A stretch of DNA of 64,000 nucleotides from Guadua angustifolia. Taxonomy: Eukaryota > Streptophyta > Magnoliopsida > Poales > Poaceae. Below the pieces are notes generated by a model. The model saw only the letters and a program-made list of their open reading frames with translations. It was not told the DNA's origin and searched no databases. The DNA is taken from assembly GCA_036346375.1 (NCBI GenBank), contig CM070517.1, forward strand, positions 47,960,200 to 48,024,199, written 5' to 3'. The position numbers were made by a program, and so were the translations under genes. Below are positions 10,794 through 20,641 of this stretch, in pieces; positions within the stretch are counted from its first letter, which is position 1; each line of letters starts with the position of its first letter.

Positions 10794-13700
10794 ATGGACG
10801 CGCAGGGCGGACTCGACTCGCTCGTGGGCCGCCTCACCACCGTCCTCCTCAACGAGGCGCAGCTGCTGGGCGGCGTCCGCGGCGACGTGGAGTTCATCAA
10901 GGACGAGATGGAGAGCATGAACAGCCTGCTGATGCACCTGACCGAGGCCCAGCACCGCGCCCACCATGTCCGGACATGGATGAGACAGGTGGTCGGCCTC
11001 GCCCGAGACTGCGAGGGCAGCGTCGAGCTCTACGTCCAGCAAGTTGCAGGTGCTGGCCCTCGCGCCAAGGGGCTTTTGGGGTATCTTCGGCGGATCCCCC
11101 GGTTTGTGCGGACCATTCCGGCCCGGCACCGGGTGGCGGCACGGATCCGGGAGCTCAAGGTCCGGGCGCGCGACGTGGGCGAGAGGCGGCTCAGGTACGA
11201 CGTCACCGTGCCGTCGGTGCCTGACCAGGCCGACACGACATTCATCGACGACGACATCCAGGCTCCAGATATTTGGAACCGACGCGCTCTACTTGCAGAC
11301 GGCGAACTACCGGACGACGAGGAGACTTTCGTTAACGAAAGAATCGATCGCCTGATCGAGCGGCTGTTGGAGGAAGCACCTGGCGGACCACAGCTCAGGG
11401 TCTTCCCTATTCTATGGAAGAAGATCCATCCCTACAATTGTAGCTCAGGGTCGTCCTATGAATATCTTTGCAGAGATAGTAACCAGCTGGCAACTCGTAT
11501 CGCAGGGGGGTTGTACGGACATCCCTCCGTGGTGAGCTCATTTGGTTGCAAGGCCCGGGTGGCCTATGTCGGATATAGATCGGCATCAGAGGTGTTGCGG
11601 AAAATACTAGAACAAGTAGAAGCAGCAGCAGTCCTTCCACTTCCACTTCCACTTCCACCTGGACAGGATGAAGACGACACGCTGCCGCAGCAGCAGAGCA
11701 TGGAGGATGCTGAGGAGCAGATCTCTACGGAAACATCATCACGGGGGGTTAAAGATGAGGAGGAGGATGAGGCCACGCAACTCGCCAAGAAACTTCAGTG
11801 CTATCTCAGAGCTGCTGGTAAACGCTTCTTGATTCTTCTTGAGGAAGTCTTCTCGGAATCAAAATGGGAGACCATAAAATCTGCTTTGTTACATGCTGCC
11901 GATGATTGCTCTGCTGGTAGCGCTATAATCCTGACCACAAATCGTGAATATGTAGCGGAGTCGTCGTCTCCTGACAAAATCTTCAAAGCTGTCACTCTAC
12001 ATGGATTTTTATTCGAGAAGGCGCTGTCCTACCAATCCAATGCCCGGGATTGTACACTAACATATGAACTTTTTGAAGAAATGCGACTCGATGTCTTTGC
12101 AATGAAGATGCTCCTGCACCTTTTCTGTGTTAATCCTGATAGGAGCGAGAATGAGCTGGAAAACTTTAAGAAAAAAATATTAGAGTGTAGGAATGTTAGT
12201 GTTAATCTTGTTGTTAGAATAATTGTACACGTTAGAATCGTGTACACGTATGTATTAGTTTTGGTTTTGGTTATCACGTCACATGCATCTTGCGTGTAAT
12301 TATTCTAACAACAAGATTAACACTCAACAATCACCCTATTAATCTTGTTGTCCACTATGACCTCAATCACGGAGCGTCGGTTCGTCGTTCTGCGTCGTAA
12401 ATTCAGCTCCCCCCGCTCCTTCTTCTTGGGCTTGGTACACTCTGATTTGAAGTGTCCCAACTCATTGCAGTTGAAGCACCTCACCTTTGTCTTGTCGAAC
12501 TTCTTCTTACCATAACGCTTGGACACGCCCTCTTCACCATTGGTGAGCAACAAGTGTGTGTCACCCAGGATCGACATGACGCCGCGGTATGAACACTTGG
12601 GCATACAACTTACAACCTAGGCTCGATACCAATTGTTGGAATTCCCAAGATCAAACACCGCTAACTTCGTGGATAGATAACACAAGAGCTATACAGAAGA
12701 ACACACGCTTATATATTCTTGCACTTAGCTCACCGAGTACAAGAACACACCCTTGGGCGCGACCACGGACTCAAGATTACAACGGACTTGAGTTAGCGCC
12801 GTTCTTTGGTTTCTAGCTACTCTTGGTGAGCTGCAAGAAAATAAGCGCTGTTCTTCGGTATAGCTTTGTGTTATCTATCCACGAAGTTAGCGCAGGTTTG
12901 ATCTTGGGAATTCCAACAATTGGTATCAGAGCCTAGGTTGTAAGTTGTATGCCCAAGTGTTCATACCGCGGCGTCATGTCGATCGTGGAGCGGGCGGCGG
13001 CGGTGAAGGAGGGATCCGTCTCCCTCCAGTACCCGATGTTGTCGAGCACTAACTACTCCGCTTGGGCAATCAAGATGGAGGTGTTCATGGAGGCTCAAGG
13101 CATTAGGTGTTAGGAAGTAGTGCATGTATGCATGTATTAGTCAGGAGAGCAATCTTGCATGCAAGCACAGGGTGAAGCGGTTCAAGGATGCATGCATGCG
13201 TGCTGTACTACCGTGAAGGAAGTGGTCAGCCGAGACCTGTTCAAGTGCGCATGCATGCCGGATCTCAGCACGTCTCCTGCGCATGGACGTTGTGGCCGAG
13301 TCTCCAGGAGATGTGCGCACGTCCTGGACAGCTGCTAGCTTCTGCGTCAAGTCTGCGTAGATGTGTATATATTCTTGTACAAGCAGTACGTAGCTAATGA
13401 GAAGATAAGAGTAGCTAGGAAACCAAAGAACGGCGCTAACTCAAGTCCGTTGTAATCTTGAGTCCGTGTGCGTCTCCAAGGGTGTGTTCCTTGTACTCTC
13501 GGTGAGCTAAGTGCAAGAATATATAAGCGTGTGTTCTTCGGGTATAGCTCTTGTGTTATCTATCCACGAGTTAGCGTGTGTTTGATCTTGGGAATTCCAA
13601 CAAGGAAGTCGAAAAAAAGCTTTGCAAAGCAAATGGTGAGGCTCTCCTACAATGACTTGCCAAGGAAGTACAGGAGCTGCTTGCTGTACCTAACTATCTT

Positions 13701-15126
13701 CCCCGAAAATGACTGCATTAGGAGAACAACCTTGTGTAGAAGATGGAGGGCTGAAGGCCTCATAACCGAAAGAGATCACGCACAAGATGAAGCTGAACGC
13801 TGCTTCGATGCGCTCGTCGCTCGGCGGCTTGTTCTTCCTGGGGAAATCAGTGCTGCAGGCAAGATCAAGAGCTGCACGATACATCGTGTGGTTCGCCAAG
13901 TCATCACCAGGATTGCTGCAGATGTAAACTATGTTGACACAGACCTGCCACCAGATTTGGCTCGTCACCTTTCCATCCACAACAGGATAGGACTGCAAGC
14001 ATCTCACTTTGATCATCCTTTGGAAGATGGCATTGTGGCATATCTTCCATACTTGGCCAAGTCATCTCAATGGCAGCTGTTGAAGGTGCTGGATCTTGAA
14101 GGCAGCAAAGGCTTAACGAAGAAGCATCTGAAGAGCATCTGTAAGATATTATTGCTCAAGTACTTGAGTCTCAGGAAAACAGATGTCACTGAATTGCCGA
14201 AGCAAATCGAGAAGCTGCAGTGCCTGGAGACATTGGACATCCGGCAAACAGTAGTAAGGGCATTCGCCACGAAATCTGTCATGCTTCCAATGCTAAAGCA
14301 TTTGCTTGCTGGCCAGACAGATTCTCCAAGCAGCAACTCCGGTAATTTTGAGGAGTCGTTTGCGACAGTGCGCCTTCCCAGTGGCATCCACATAATGAAA
14401 AAACTGGAGATATTGTCCCACGTTGATGTTTCCCACAATGTTGATGATTTAATTGATCTCGGCCAGCTGCTGCACCTGAGAAAATTGGGTGTAATCATCC
14501 ATCGCAAGAAAGGCGCTCTGGATCATCTGTTCCAACAGATTGCAGAATTGCGTGGATGCCTTCGCTCTTTGTCGATCCGGATCGCTCAACCGGCAAGAAG
14601 TGAGACTATACTTGATGCAGAGGCGGCGGCGGCGGCATTAGCTTCACACTCGGAGCTTCTCCAGAGCCTAAACATCAGCGGCATCACAAGTGGGCTGACC
14701 TGGATTGCAGATCTCAATCAACTTACCAAGATAACACTGAGCGAGACTTACCTGGGGGAAGATGCTATACGCATCCTTGGCAAGCTCAAAATCCTGAGCT
14801 GCCTCAGACTCCACCGCCAGTCATACACCGGAAGAGAGCTCAGCTTCAAGAAAGAAGAATTCCTGTGTCTCAAGTCTCTGGTCGTTGAGGGCAGCGACAT
14901 CACCACCATCAGTTTTGACGCTGGAGCGGCTCCTGAGCTCGAGATGATTGTCTGGTCTTTTCCCACCATGGAGTCTCTTTCTGGAGTTAACCACCTCCCC
15001 AAGTTGAAGAAGCTCGAGCTCAATGGCGACTGCAGGCCAGATCAAGTGGAACAACTCAGGCAAGCAATTCGAAAGCATCCCAACGATCCTGATTTCAAGC
15101 ACAGTCCACACCATCGACGCCAATAA
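10794..15126 (+). pseudogene. CC-NB-LRR (NLR) gene, P-loop-less, split by a Copia-derived insertion
   Basis: NLRs are intracellular immune receptors. Segment 1 (10794-12193) encodes an Rx-type N-terminal coiled coil (about residues 1-130) and a degenerate NB-ARC. No GxxGxGKT P-loop is found, although the block before VYGHP-like GLYGHPSVVSSF is recognisable, and kinase 2 reads RFLILLEEVF rather than LDDVW. GSAIILTTN matches RNBS-B. Segment 2 (13608-15126) has the ARC2 block LSYNDLPRKYRSCLLYLTIF, an MHD position reading IHR, and leucine-rich repeats from about 14080 to the TAA at 15124-15126. AGGAA flanks the insertion (12189-12193, 13603-13607). Without the insertion and one AGGAA the frame runs uninterrupted for 972 codons. 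The missing P-loop suggests a non-canonical NLR or decay before the insertion. Confidence 0.88.
12194..13602. mobile_element. Palindromic Copia-derived insertion inside the NLR
   Basis: This 1409-bp insertion starts TGTTAG, ends CCAACA and has a 5-bp target duplication AGGAA. Its right arm (about 12826-13602) reads on the plus strand: LTR 3' end, PBS (TGGTATCAGAGC near 12920), the start of a gag ORF (MSIVERAAAV, YPMLSSTNYSAWAIKMEVFM), then a complete 495-bp LTR (13108-13602). Its left arm reads on the minus strand: the same LTR end, a PBS-like segment and a gag fragment with the zinc knuckle CFNCNELGHFKSEC (12604-12317). The two LTR ends are head-to-head with a centre near 12826. At the extreme left, 12194-12329 forms another hairpin with arms of about 31 bp. 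No protease, integrase or RT is present, so it moved with help from an autonomous relative. Confidence 0.85.
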
Positions 15127-15311
15127 GATGGAAATGTGGTTGCTGCCTCATCTCCGTGAGTACTCAATTACTCTCCATCAGCTGGAAAGGTTGCTTCGCT
15201 ATTTCTCCATTCATATAGCCTCAAATAAAGATGCAGCTGAAGGAAAGTCTTATCATCTTCTTTCAGTCTCACGTGCCGTTCAATCTGAATTCTTCCTGCT
15301 CATGTTAATTT

Positions 15312-16448
15312 TTTTTTTTGAAAAGAGCAGCAAGAGAATTGCTGCATTACTTATATTAAGAAGGAAATAGGAGATAAGGGTGGGTCCTGTTTTTTAAGGA
15401 AAAAACCGGACCCGAGGAAAAACCTTACAGATTATCGCCACTTACAAGTAAGGCACACCTGACTGTAAGAAACTACTAATAAAAAACGACAAAACACACA
15501 AAGAAAGAGACATTCCACAAGAATTGCTAAGTCGAAAACATAGGTGACGAAGCATCAACACGGGTGAGAAATGCCGCCTTGATCGCTGAGGCCACCTGCT
15601 CAGGCGATCTCTCCTTCCCTTGGAAGATGCGTTGATTTCTCTCTAGCCATAAATTCCACCAGAAGTAGATACAGAGGCCGTCCAGATCTCTTCGTATTTC
15701 TTTATCAAATCGTGTTCTGAGCCTTCTCCACCACGTACACCGATCCATGCGGTCGAGGTTTTGACACCAAATTCAATTTTCCCCAATGTAACAGCTAGTC
15801 CGGACTGTCTCGTGAAAGGGCAATCTTTGCGAGAGATGGCTTGGCGTTCGTGCGATGCATTGCAGAGGCTACAGGTGGCATTACATGGCCATTGCTTATT
15901 GATCATGTTATCAGCCGTTAAAATTTTGTTGTGAAGTAGTGTCCACGCAAAAAATCGACATTTCGGCTCTGCTTTCGCCTTCCATATCGGGGAGATCTTC
16001 ATCTTGCAGTAAACCGTGTGAAACTGCATGAGGTATGCGCTCCTTGTTGAGTATTGTCCATCAGCTGTCCATCGCCAGGTTATCTGATCATCCCTCTCTT
16101 CGTCCCTGTTGATTCTACTTATTGCTTCGAAGAGTGCCACAAACTCCCTGATTTCGTTTTCTGAGTTAGCTGGGGTGCAGAATCGTATCCAGTAGTTGTG
16201 TTTCAAGGCCTGGTGTACCGATATGTTCTTTCTGCGAGCCATACGGTAGAGGTGCGGAGCAATGTTTTTGGGAGTTTGACCTTCTAGCCAGCTTGATCTC
16301 CAAAAGTCAGCAAGTTTACCATTTCCTACCGTTACCACTGTTGAGGCGTTGAAAAGTGTGATATCAGTTTTATCGCATGGCAGATCCATCCCTGTCCAGG
16401 CCCTATCGTTGTTTTTCCATCTATACCAAAGCCAACGCATTCTAAGCG
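15312..16448 (-). mobile_element. 5'-truncated LINE in the 3' flank of the NLR
   Basis: The element lies on the minus strand, with its poly(A) end read as a T-tract at 15309-15319. It is bounded by GCTCATGTTAATTT at 15298-15311 and 16449-16462, a 14-bp target duplication. The minus-strand ORFs (16440 to about 15530) encode the C-terminal part of a plant LINE ORF2, including the zf-RVT block WKAKAEPKCRFFAWTLLHNK and WPCNATCSLCN. A frameshift or stop separates the part below about 15750. RT and endonuclease are absent through 5' truncation. It sits 186 bp after the NLR stop and may be in its 3' UTR. Confidence 0.92.
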
Positions 16449-16582
16449 GCTCATGTTAATTTGTGTAATTGTATTTCTGCATATGCGTGTTTGTTGGTTC
16501 TCTTTACTATCTGGACTGGACTTTATGTGTATGTGGCTGTTTATGTGTGCATGTGTCTGAGCAGAGCTGCCTTGGCTGCACG

Positions 16583-16916
16583 AATTTTTTTAAAAATAAT
16601 ATATATTTAATGAAAAATTACATAAATAATATGCTAAAAATAAAAATAACATTTCTATACACCTGTCGTATATTCAATTTGCGACGGGTCTCTGTCGCAA
16701 TTTCAAATTGCGATAGACAGCCTATTGCTCGCTAACCGTTGGGCGAGATACAGTGCGTTTTCAAATTGTGACAGAGGACTCTGTCGCAATTCTAAATTGC
16801 GACAAAGAGCCTGTTGCACATTGGATGTGCGATAAATGTGCAGATCTGTCATTGTTTTTTTCGGCATATTATTTCTGTAATTTTTCATTAAATATATATT
16901 ATTTTTAAAAAAATCC
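16583..16916. mobile_element. Mutator-type MITE (334 bp, TIRs about 55 bp)
   Basis: Terminal inverted repeats of about 55 bp begin AATTTTTTTAAAAATAAT on the left and GGATTTTTTTAAAAATAAT on the reversed right end. The 10-bp sequence TGGCTGCACG flanks both ends (16573-16582 and 16917-16926), in the 9-11 bp range of Mutator-like elements. The interior repeats CTGTCGCAATT / AAATTGCGACA in both orientations and has no coding capacity. Confidence 0.9.
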
Positions 16917-17023
16917 TGGCTGCACGCTATGGCGGTGTGGCCTACTGTGTATTATTGCATTTGTGTGTTTTCACCTGTACTATGTGTTATGCTATCATGT
17001 TTCATATGTGTGATATGCGTGAG

Positions 17024-18315
17024 GGTGAAAGAAGAACTGAATCAAATAGAGAATAGATAGATGCACACGAAAATATGACCTTTTTGAAGAATTGTAGGCA
17101 TCTGGGCAGGGCCGTTCCAAACATTTTGAGGGCCCTAGGGCAAAGTCAAAAGTAAGGGCCCTATAATCTTAAAAACATATAACATAGTTTATATATATAC
17201 CAATCAATATCTAACATGTTCAATAATTTAAAGACAACATAAACTATGGTCTATGAAAGAAAGAAATATTACTTGTATAGAAGATATAGAAGATCACGCT
17301 TGAGACTTGATGAAAAGATCACTTCAGCCAATAACGATCAAGGAAAGCCATTATATTTTACCTAGAAATGCAAACAAACAAACCCATCAAAGTATAATAA
17401 TCATATAAAACAATTTCCTGTTAGTAACTAGTATGATTGACTGAAGATTGAAGTAACCTCGAGAAAAATCGAGCAATCTGAAATGCAGTGCCTCTTGGCT
17501 CTTCTTGCCGGACCACCAAATCGATTCCTCAAATCCTCCTGGCTCTCCTAAATCTCCAAGACTCGGGCGCTCGACCGGCTGCTCGTGAGGCGGAGGATGC
17601 GCCATGAACAGTCGGCGGGTTGGCGCCCGGCGGCTGAAACGCCCGTTCACCACTGCGGCCCGGCGGCGGCGTTGGAGACGGCGACGGCGCATGGTGCGTG
17701 GGGGCCCCGAAGCTGCGACGGGGCGGCGATGCGTGGGGGCGGTCGGCGGCTTCTCTGGTGGGGACGGGAGGAGCAGAGGGTCGACTGGCTGAGCCGTTGC
17801 GGCTGCAACTGCGATGGGCCGACGGTGGGAGGCCGACGACTTCTCCTGGTGCCTAGTGCCCAGTGGGGAGGAGCGGAGCCGGCGGTGGGCTGGAGCGGAC
17901 AAGGCCACGAACACAGACGGAGCGGGACTCCACAACAGCCGAGCGGGATTGCAAATTTGCAAGAACGGGGAACCGCATCGTGGTGGCGCATCCTCTCCAT
18001 AAATTGGCATCGGGGACTCCATAGGCCACAATAGCCGAGCCGCCCTGCAGTAATGGCAGCGGGGAGAGGCCGAGAGGGATTGGGGTTGGAGAAGTCGGAT
18101 TGGGGAGGAGGAACCGGGATTGGGGATTGAAGTCTTCGAGATTTGGGGAGGAAGCGAGGAGACGATGCATAGGTAATGTTACTGGGCCCTGGGTCAGGGG
18201 CCCCTAGTTCTCGGGGGCTCTGGGCTGTCGCCCCTAATGCCCTGGCCCAGGAACGGCCCTGCATCTGGGTGCAATTCTTCAAAAAGGTGAAAGAAGAACT
18301 GAATCAAATAGAGAA
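17024..18315. repeat. 30-bp direct repeat and 15-bp inverted repeat bracketing the hAT element
   Basis: GGTGAAAGAAGAACTGAATC and the next 10 bases occur at 17024-17053 and 18286-18315. Inside these, CTTTTTGAAGAATTG (17080-17094) faces its reverse complement at 18272-18286. Removing the hAT element leaves a short palindrome within a near-tandem duplication, so the hAT element landed in an existing small repeat structure. Confidence 0.85.
17107..18261. mobile_element. Non-autonomous hAT element (1155 bp)
   Basis: The terminal inverted repeats are CAGGGCCGTTCC and GGAACGGCCCTG. The 8-bp target duplication CATCTGGG is exact at 17099-17106 and 18262-18269. The left third is AT-rich. From about 17500 to 18250 the element is strongly GC-rich, with open frames on both strands and no recognisable transposase or host domain. 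Those frames are treated as compositional, though the segment could be captured host DNA. Confidence 0.92.
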
Positions 18316-18745
18316 GATCATAGGGTCTCTCGCTGGATGGAGACAAATTCTTTCTTTGGCATCCTTTCCGACACACGAAAAAACACAAAACTTCTTTGAT
18401 ATCTCCATTGCTTGCGCATGCACATCACCTCGCTAGTGCTCCCCTGGGACGGCTCTGTCGCTGCACATCACGTATTCCAACTCCGCGTCCAGCTCTCCGG
18501 TGGCCAACTGCACCCCACGCTTGCATGCATGCACCACGAGTAATCTCCTCAAGATTACATGCATGCATGCACTAAACCAACGAGCATCAACACATGTAGC
18601 TTCGCTGACTTCTCTTCTGCGACTCCCTTCGCTTGCACACACAAGCGCCAGGAGCGTCCTCTCTGCCCCCTGCTTGGACCTCAGCGTCCGGCCGGTCCTC
18701 GCCGTGCCGTGCGCTCATCGCACCCAGCCCGCCGGCCGTTCGCCG

Positions 18746-18878
18746 AGCCGCCGCGCCGCCCGCGACTCCGTGCGCTCGCGCCGGCCAACGACGACACAAC
18801 GACGCCGGGCCCCATGTACAGCCTGGTAGCGTGCCCCGTGGTGACGAACACCCCGGCGCCGACCATGCCGCCGAGCTT
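18746..18878 (-). pseudogene. Fragment resembling a cationic amino-acid transporter N-terminus
   Basis: The minus strand reads GGMVGAGVFVTTGHATRLY followed by MGPGVVVSSLAG. This matches the conserved first transmembrane region of plant CAT (APC-family) transporters, where GAVVGAGVFVTTG and GPGVVVSY are typical. The similarity ends after about 45 residues and the next residues are compositionally odd (RSRGRRGG), so it is a fragment. It is a different part of the protein from the CAT segment in the Gypsy element at 45.7-46.3 kb. Confidence 0.55.
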
Positions 18879-19447
18879 CTCTTTTTTTCTTCTCGCAGGC
18901 ATGCATGTTGGGCGTGGCCGCACGTTTGATGACTCTTCTTTTGGGCTTAATATCAATCGCTAGGACTTTCCTTTGGATACAGGAGAAGCCCGATGCCTCA
19001 CGGCACTTTTCTCGCCGCACGGAATGCACACAGCCGCATGAAGCCTCACAAACTCTCGTCTCGTCTCGTTCGTCTCTTCTTGATTGATCAGCACGGCGTT
19101 CCTGCCCCTGCCGCTTCCTCGCTTTGTCCGCTGGGAGTTCTCGCTGCTACTTCCTTGCGCCACGCCGATGATCATCACGTGCCTCTCATCTCGCGTCGCC
19201 TTTAATTTCTTCCCGCGTGCTGTTCGCCGCACGGAGCTTCTCTTCTTCTTTTTTTTCCGTGCGCTGCCTTGGTATGAAAGCCTCCTGCAGCCTGATGCCC
19301 TCCCTCCACTCCACGGTAGCTGTACTGCTCCCGGGCCACTACAAGCGCTGTTCGGACTCGCCCTGGCCTCGTAAGCGTCGTCCCCGGCGCCAGCCGCTTA
19401 CACGCGCCGTCCTGCTCGCTAAGCCGGCTTGCTCAACACGATGATAG

Positions 19448-20175
19448 ATCATTTTTGGATTCAGCATCGCGAATTGGTCAAGAATATGTATTTTTGAGTA
19501 TTTTTAGATTTTTGGGATTTTTCTGGAATTTTTGAGAATTTTTTCTGAATTTTAAAATGATTTTTTCGGATTTTAAATCGAATTTAATCCGAAAAATTAA
19601 ATTAAAATCCAGATTTTGAAATTGGGCTACACAGTAACGGCCCGCCATTGTGCGGCCTTGGCCACGCAACCCACGGCCTTGCGGATCTGACCACATTGGG
19701 AGCAGCGCATGGCCCACGGGTGAAAGGCGGCCGCGAGAGACGCCGATGGGGCCACTGGCAGCGAGGGGTGGGGGCTAAGCATGGGGCCCGGCTGGCAGCG
19801 AGGAAGGCGAGTCTTGGCGGTGGGGATTGTGGAGAGAGACACAGGGGAGGCAAGGCGCGCTGCAAAGACGAAGTCATGGCGAAAAAATAAGCTAAGCGGC
19901 ACGGTTGGCCTTCATGCCGAAGGCGAAGGATGAGGGTTGCACGGACCGAGCCGAGCGGGAGTAGGTGGGGCGAGGATGCACGGGCGGTGCGGAGGATGGG
20001 CCAGAGAAAGCGGGCATGGGAGAAAGCGGATTCCAAAAGAGGAAGGCGGGAAATCGGAAGAAATTTCCCGATTAGTAAAATTTCAGAATAAAACCGAATA
20101 AAAATGAAGTAAAATCAGAAAAATTCAAATAAAAACCCAGTAATTTATTTTGAAAAATTTAGGGTATTTCATTAC
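19448..20175. repeat. LTR-like repeat related to the segment at 43.5-44.3 kb
   Basis: Both regions run from an AT-rich block (TATTTTTGAG, TTCTGGAATT, TTCGGATTTT, AATCC, GAAATTG) into a GC-rich block starting after GGGC-GCACAG-like or GGGCTACACAG. Order and orientation are the same, which suggests two diverged copies of one repeat family. No TG...CA ends or target duplications were resolved. Confidence 0.45.
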
Positions 20176-20641
20176 ATCAGCATGCCCACGCACAAATTGA
20201 GGGAACTACACAAGAAGAACGACGACAGGAGGAAGAGAGAAGTAAAGGGAAGAAGGAGAAATACAAATGGGGGCATGCATGCAAGCCTCACTCCAAATCA
20301 GAACTGAAAATCTAAAAAATGGCAGTCGAACGCCCGCTTTCTGCCTAGCCGAGGTTAGCGCGCGGCACGTCGGCACGGCACTTCCCCGCACCCGCACTCC
20401 TCAGAAACAGGGCAGCAACCTTGGTCCTCTTTGCTCAGCCCTGAAGCACATCTTGAACGATCATCTTGCGAGTGCTCATGCTCATGCTCTGTCGTCGTAG
20501 CACAAGATTGCCTGGCGCAACGCCTCACGGTGCTCGCGTGCAGAACCGCCTGCATACCGGTCGATCCGGCGAATAGTAGTAGCTAAAGATGATGAAGAAA
20601 GAGAGCAATGCAAATGAAAACGTGATCAAATTAAAGTACAA

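Larger units (their letters stand above)
18316..20641. other. Intergenic region with gene and LTR remnants
   Basis: No intact gene is seen. Positions 18316-18960 are GC-rich with a cationic-transporter-like fragment on the minus strand (listed separately). Positions 18960-19425 show nothing identifiable. Positions 19448-20175 are repeat-like (listed separately). Positions 20176-20641 precede the 3' end of the VWA gene and show no further feature. Confidence 0.5.

Noticed and set aside
17387..18282. Several overlapping ORFs of 60-214 codons
   Set aside because: They fall in the GC-rich part of the hAT element; both strands are open and no family is recognised.
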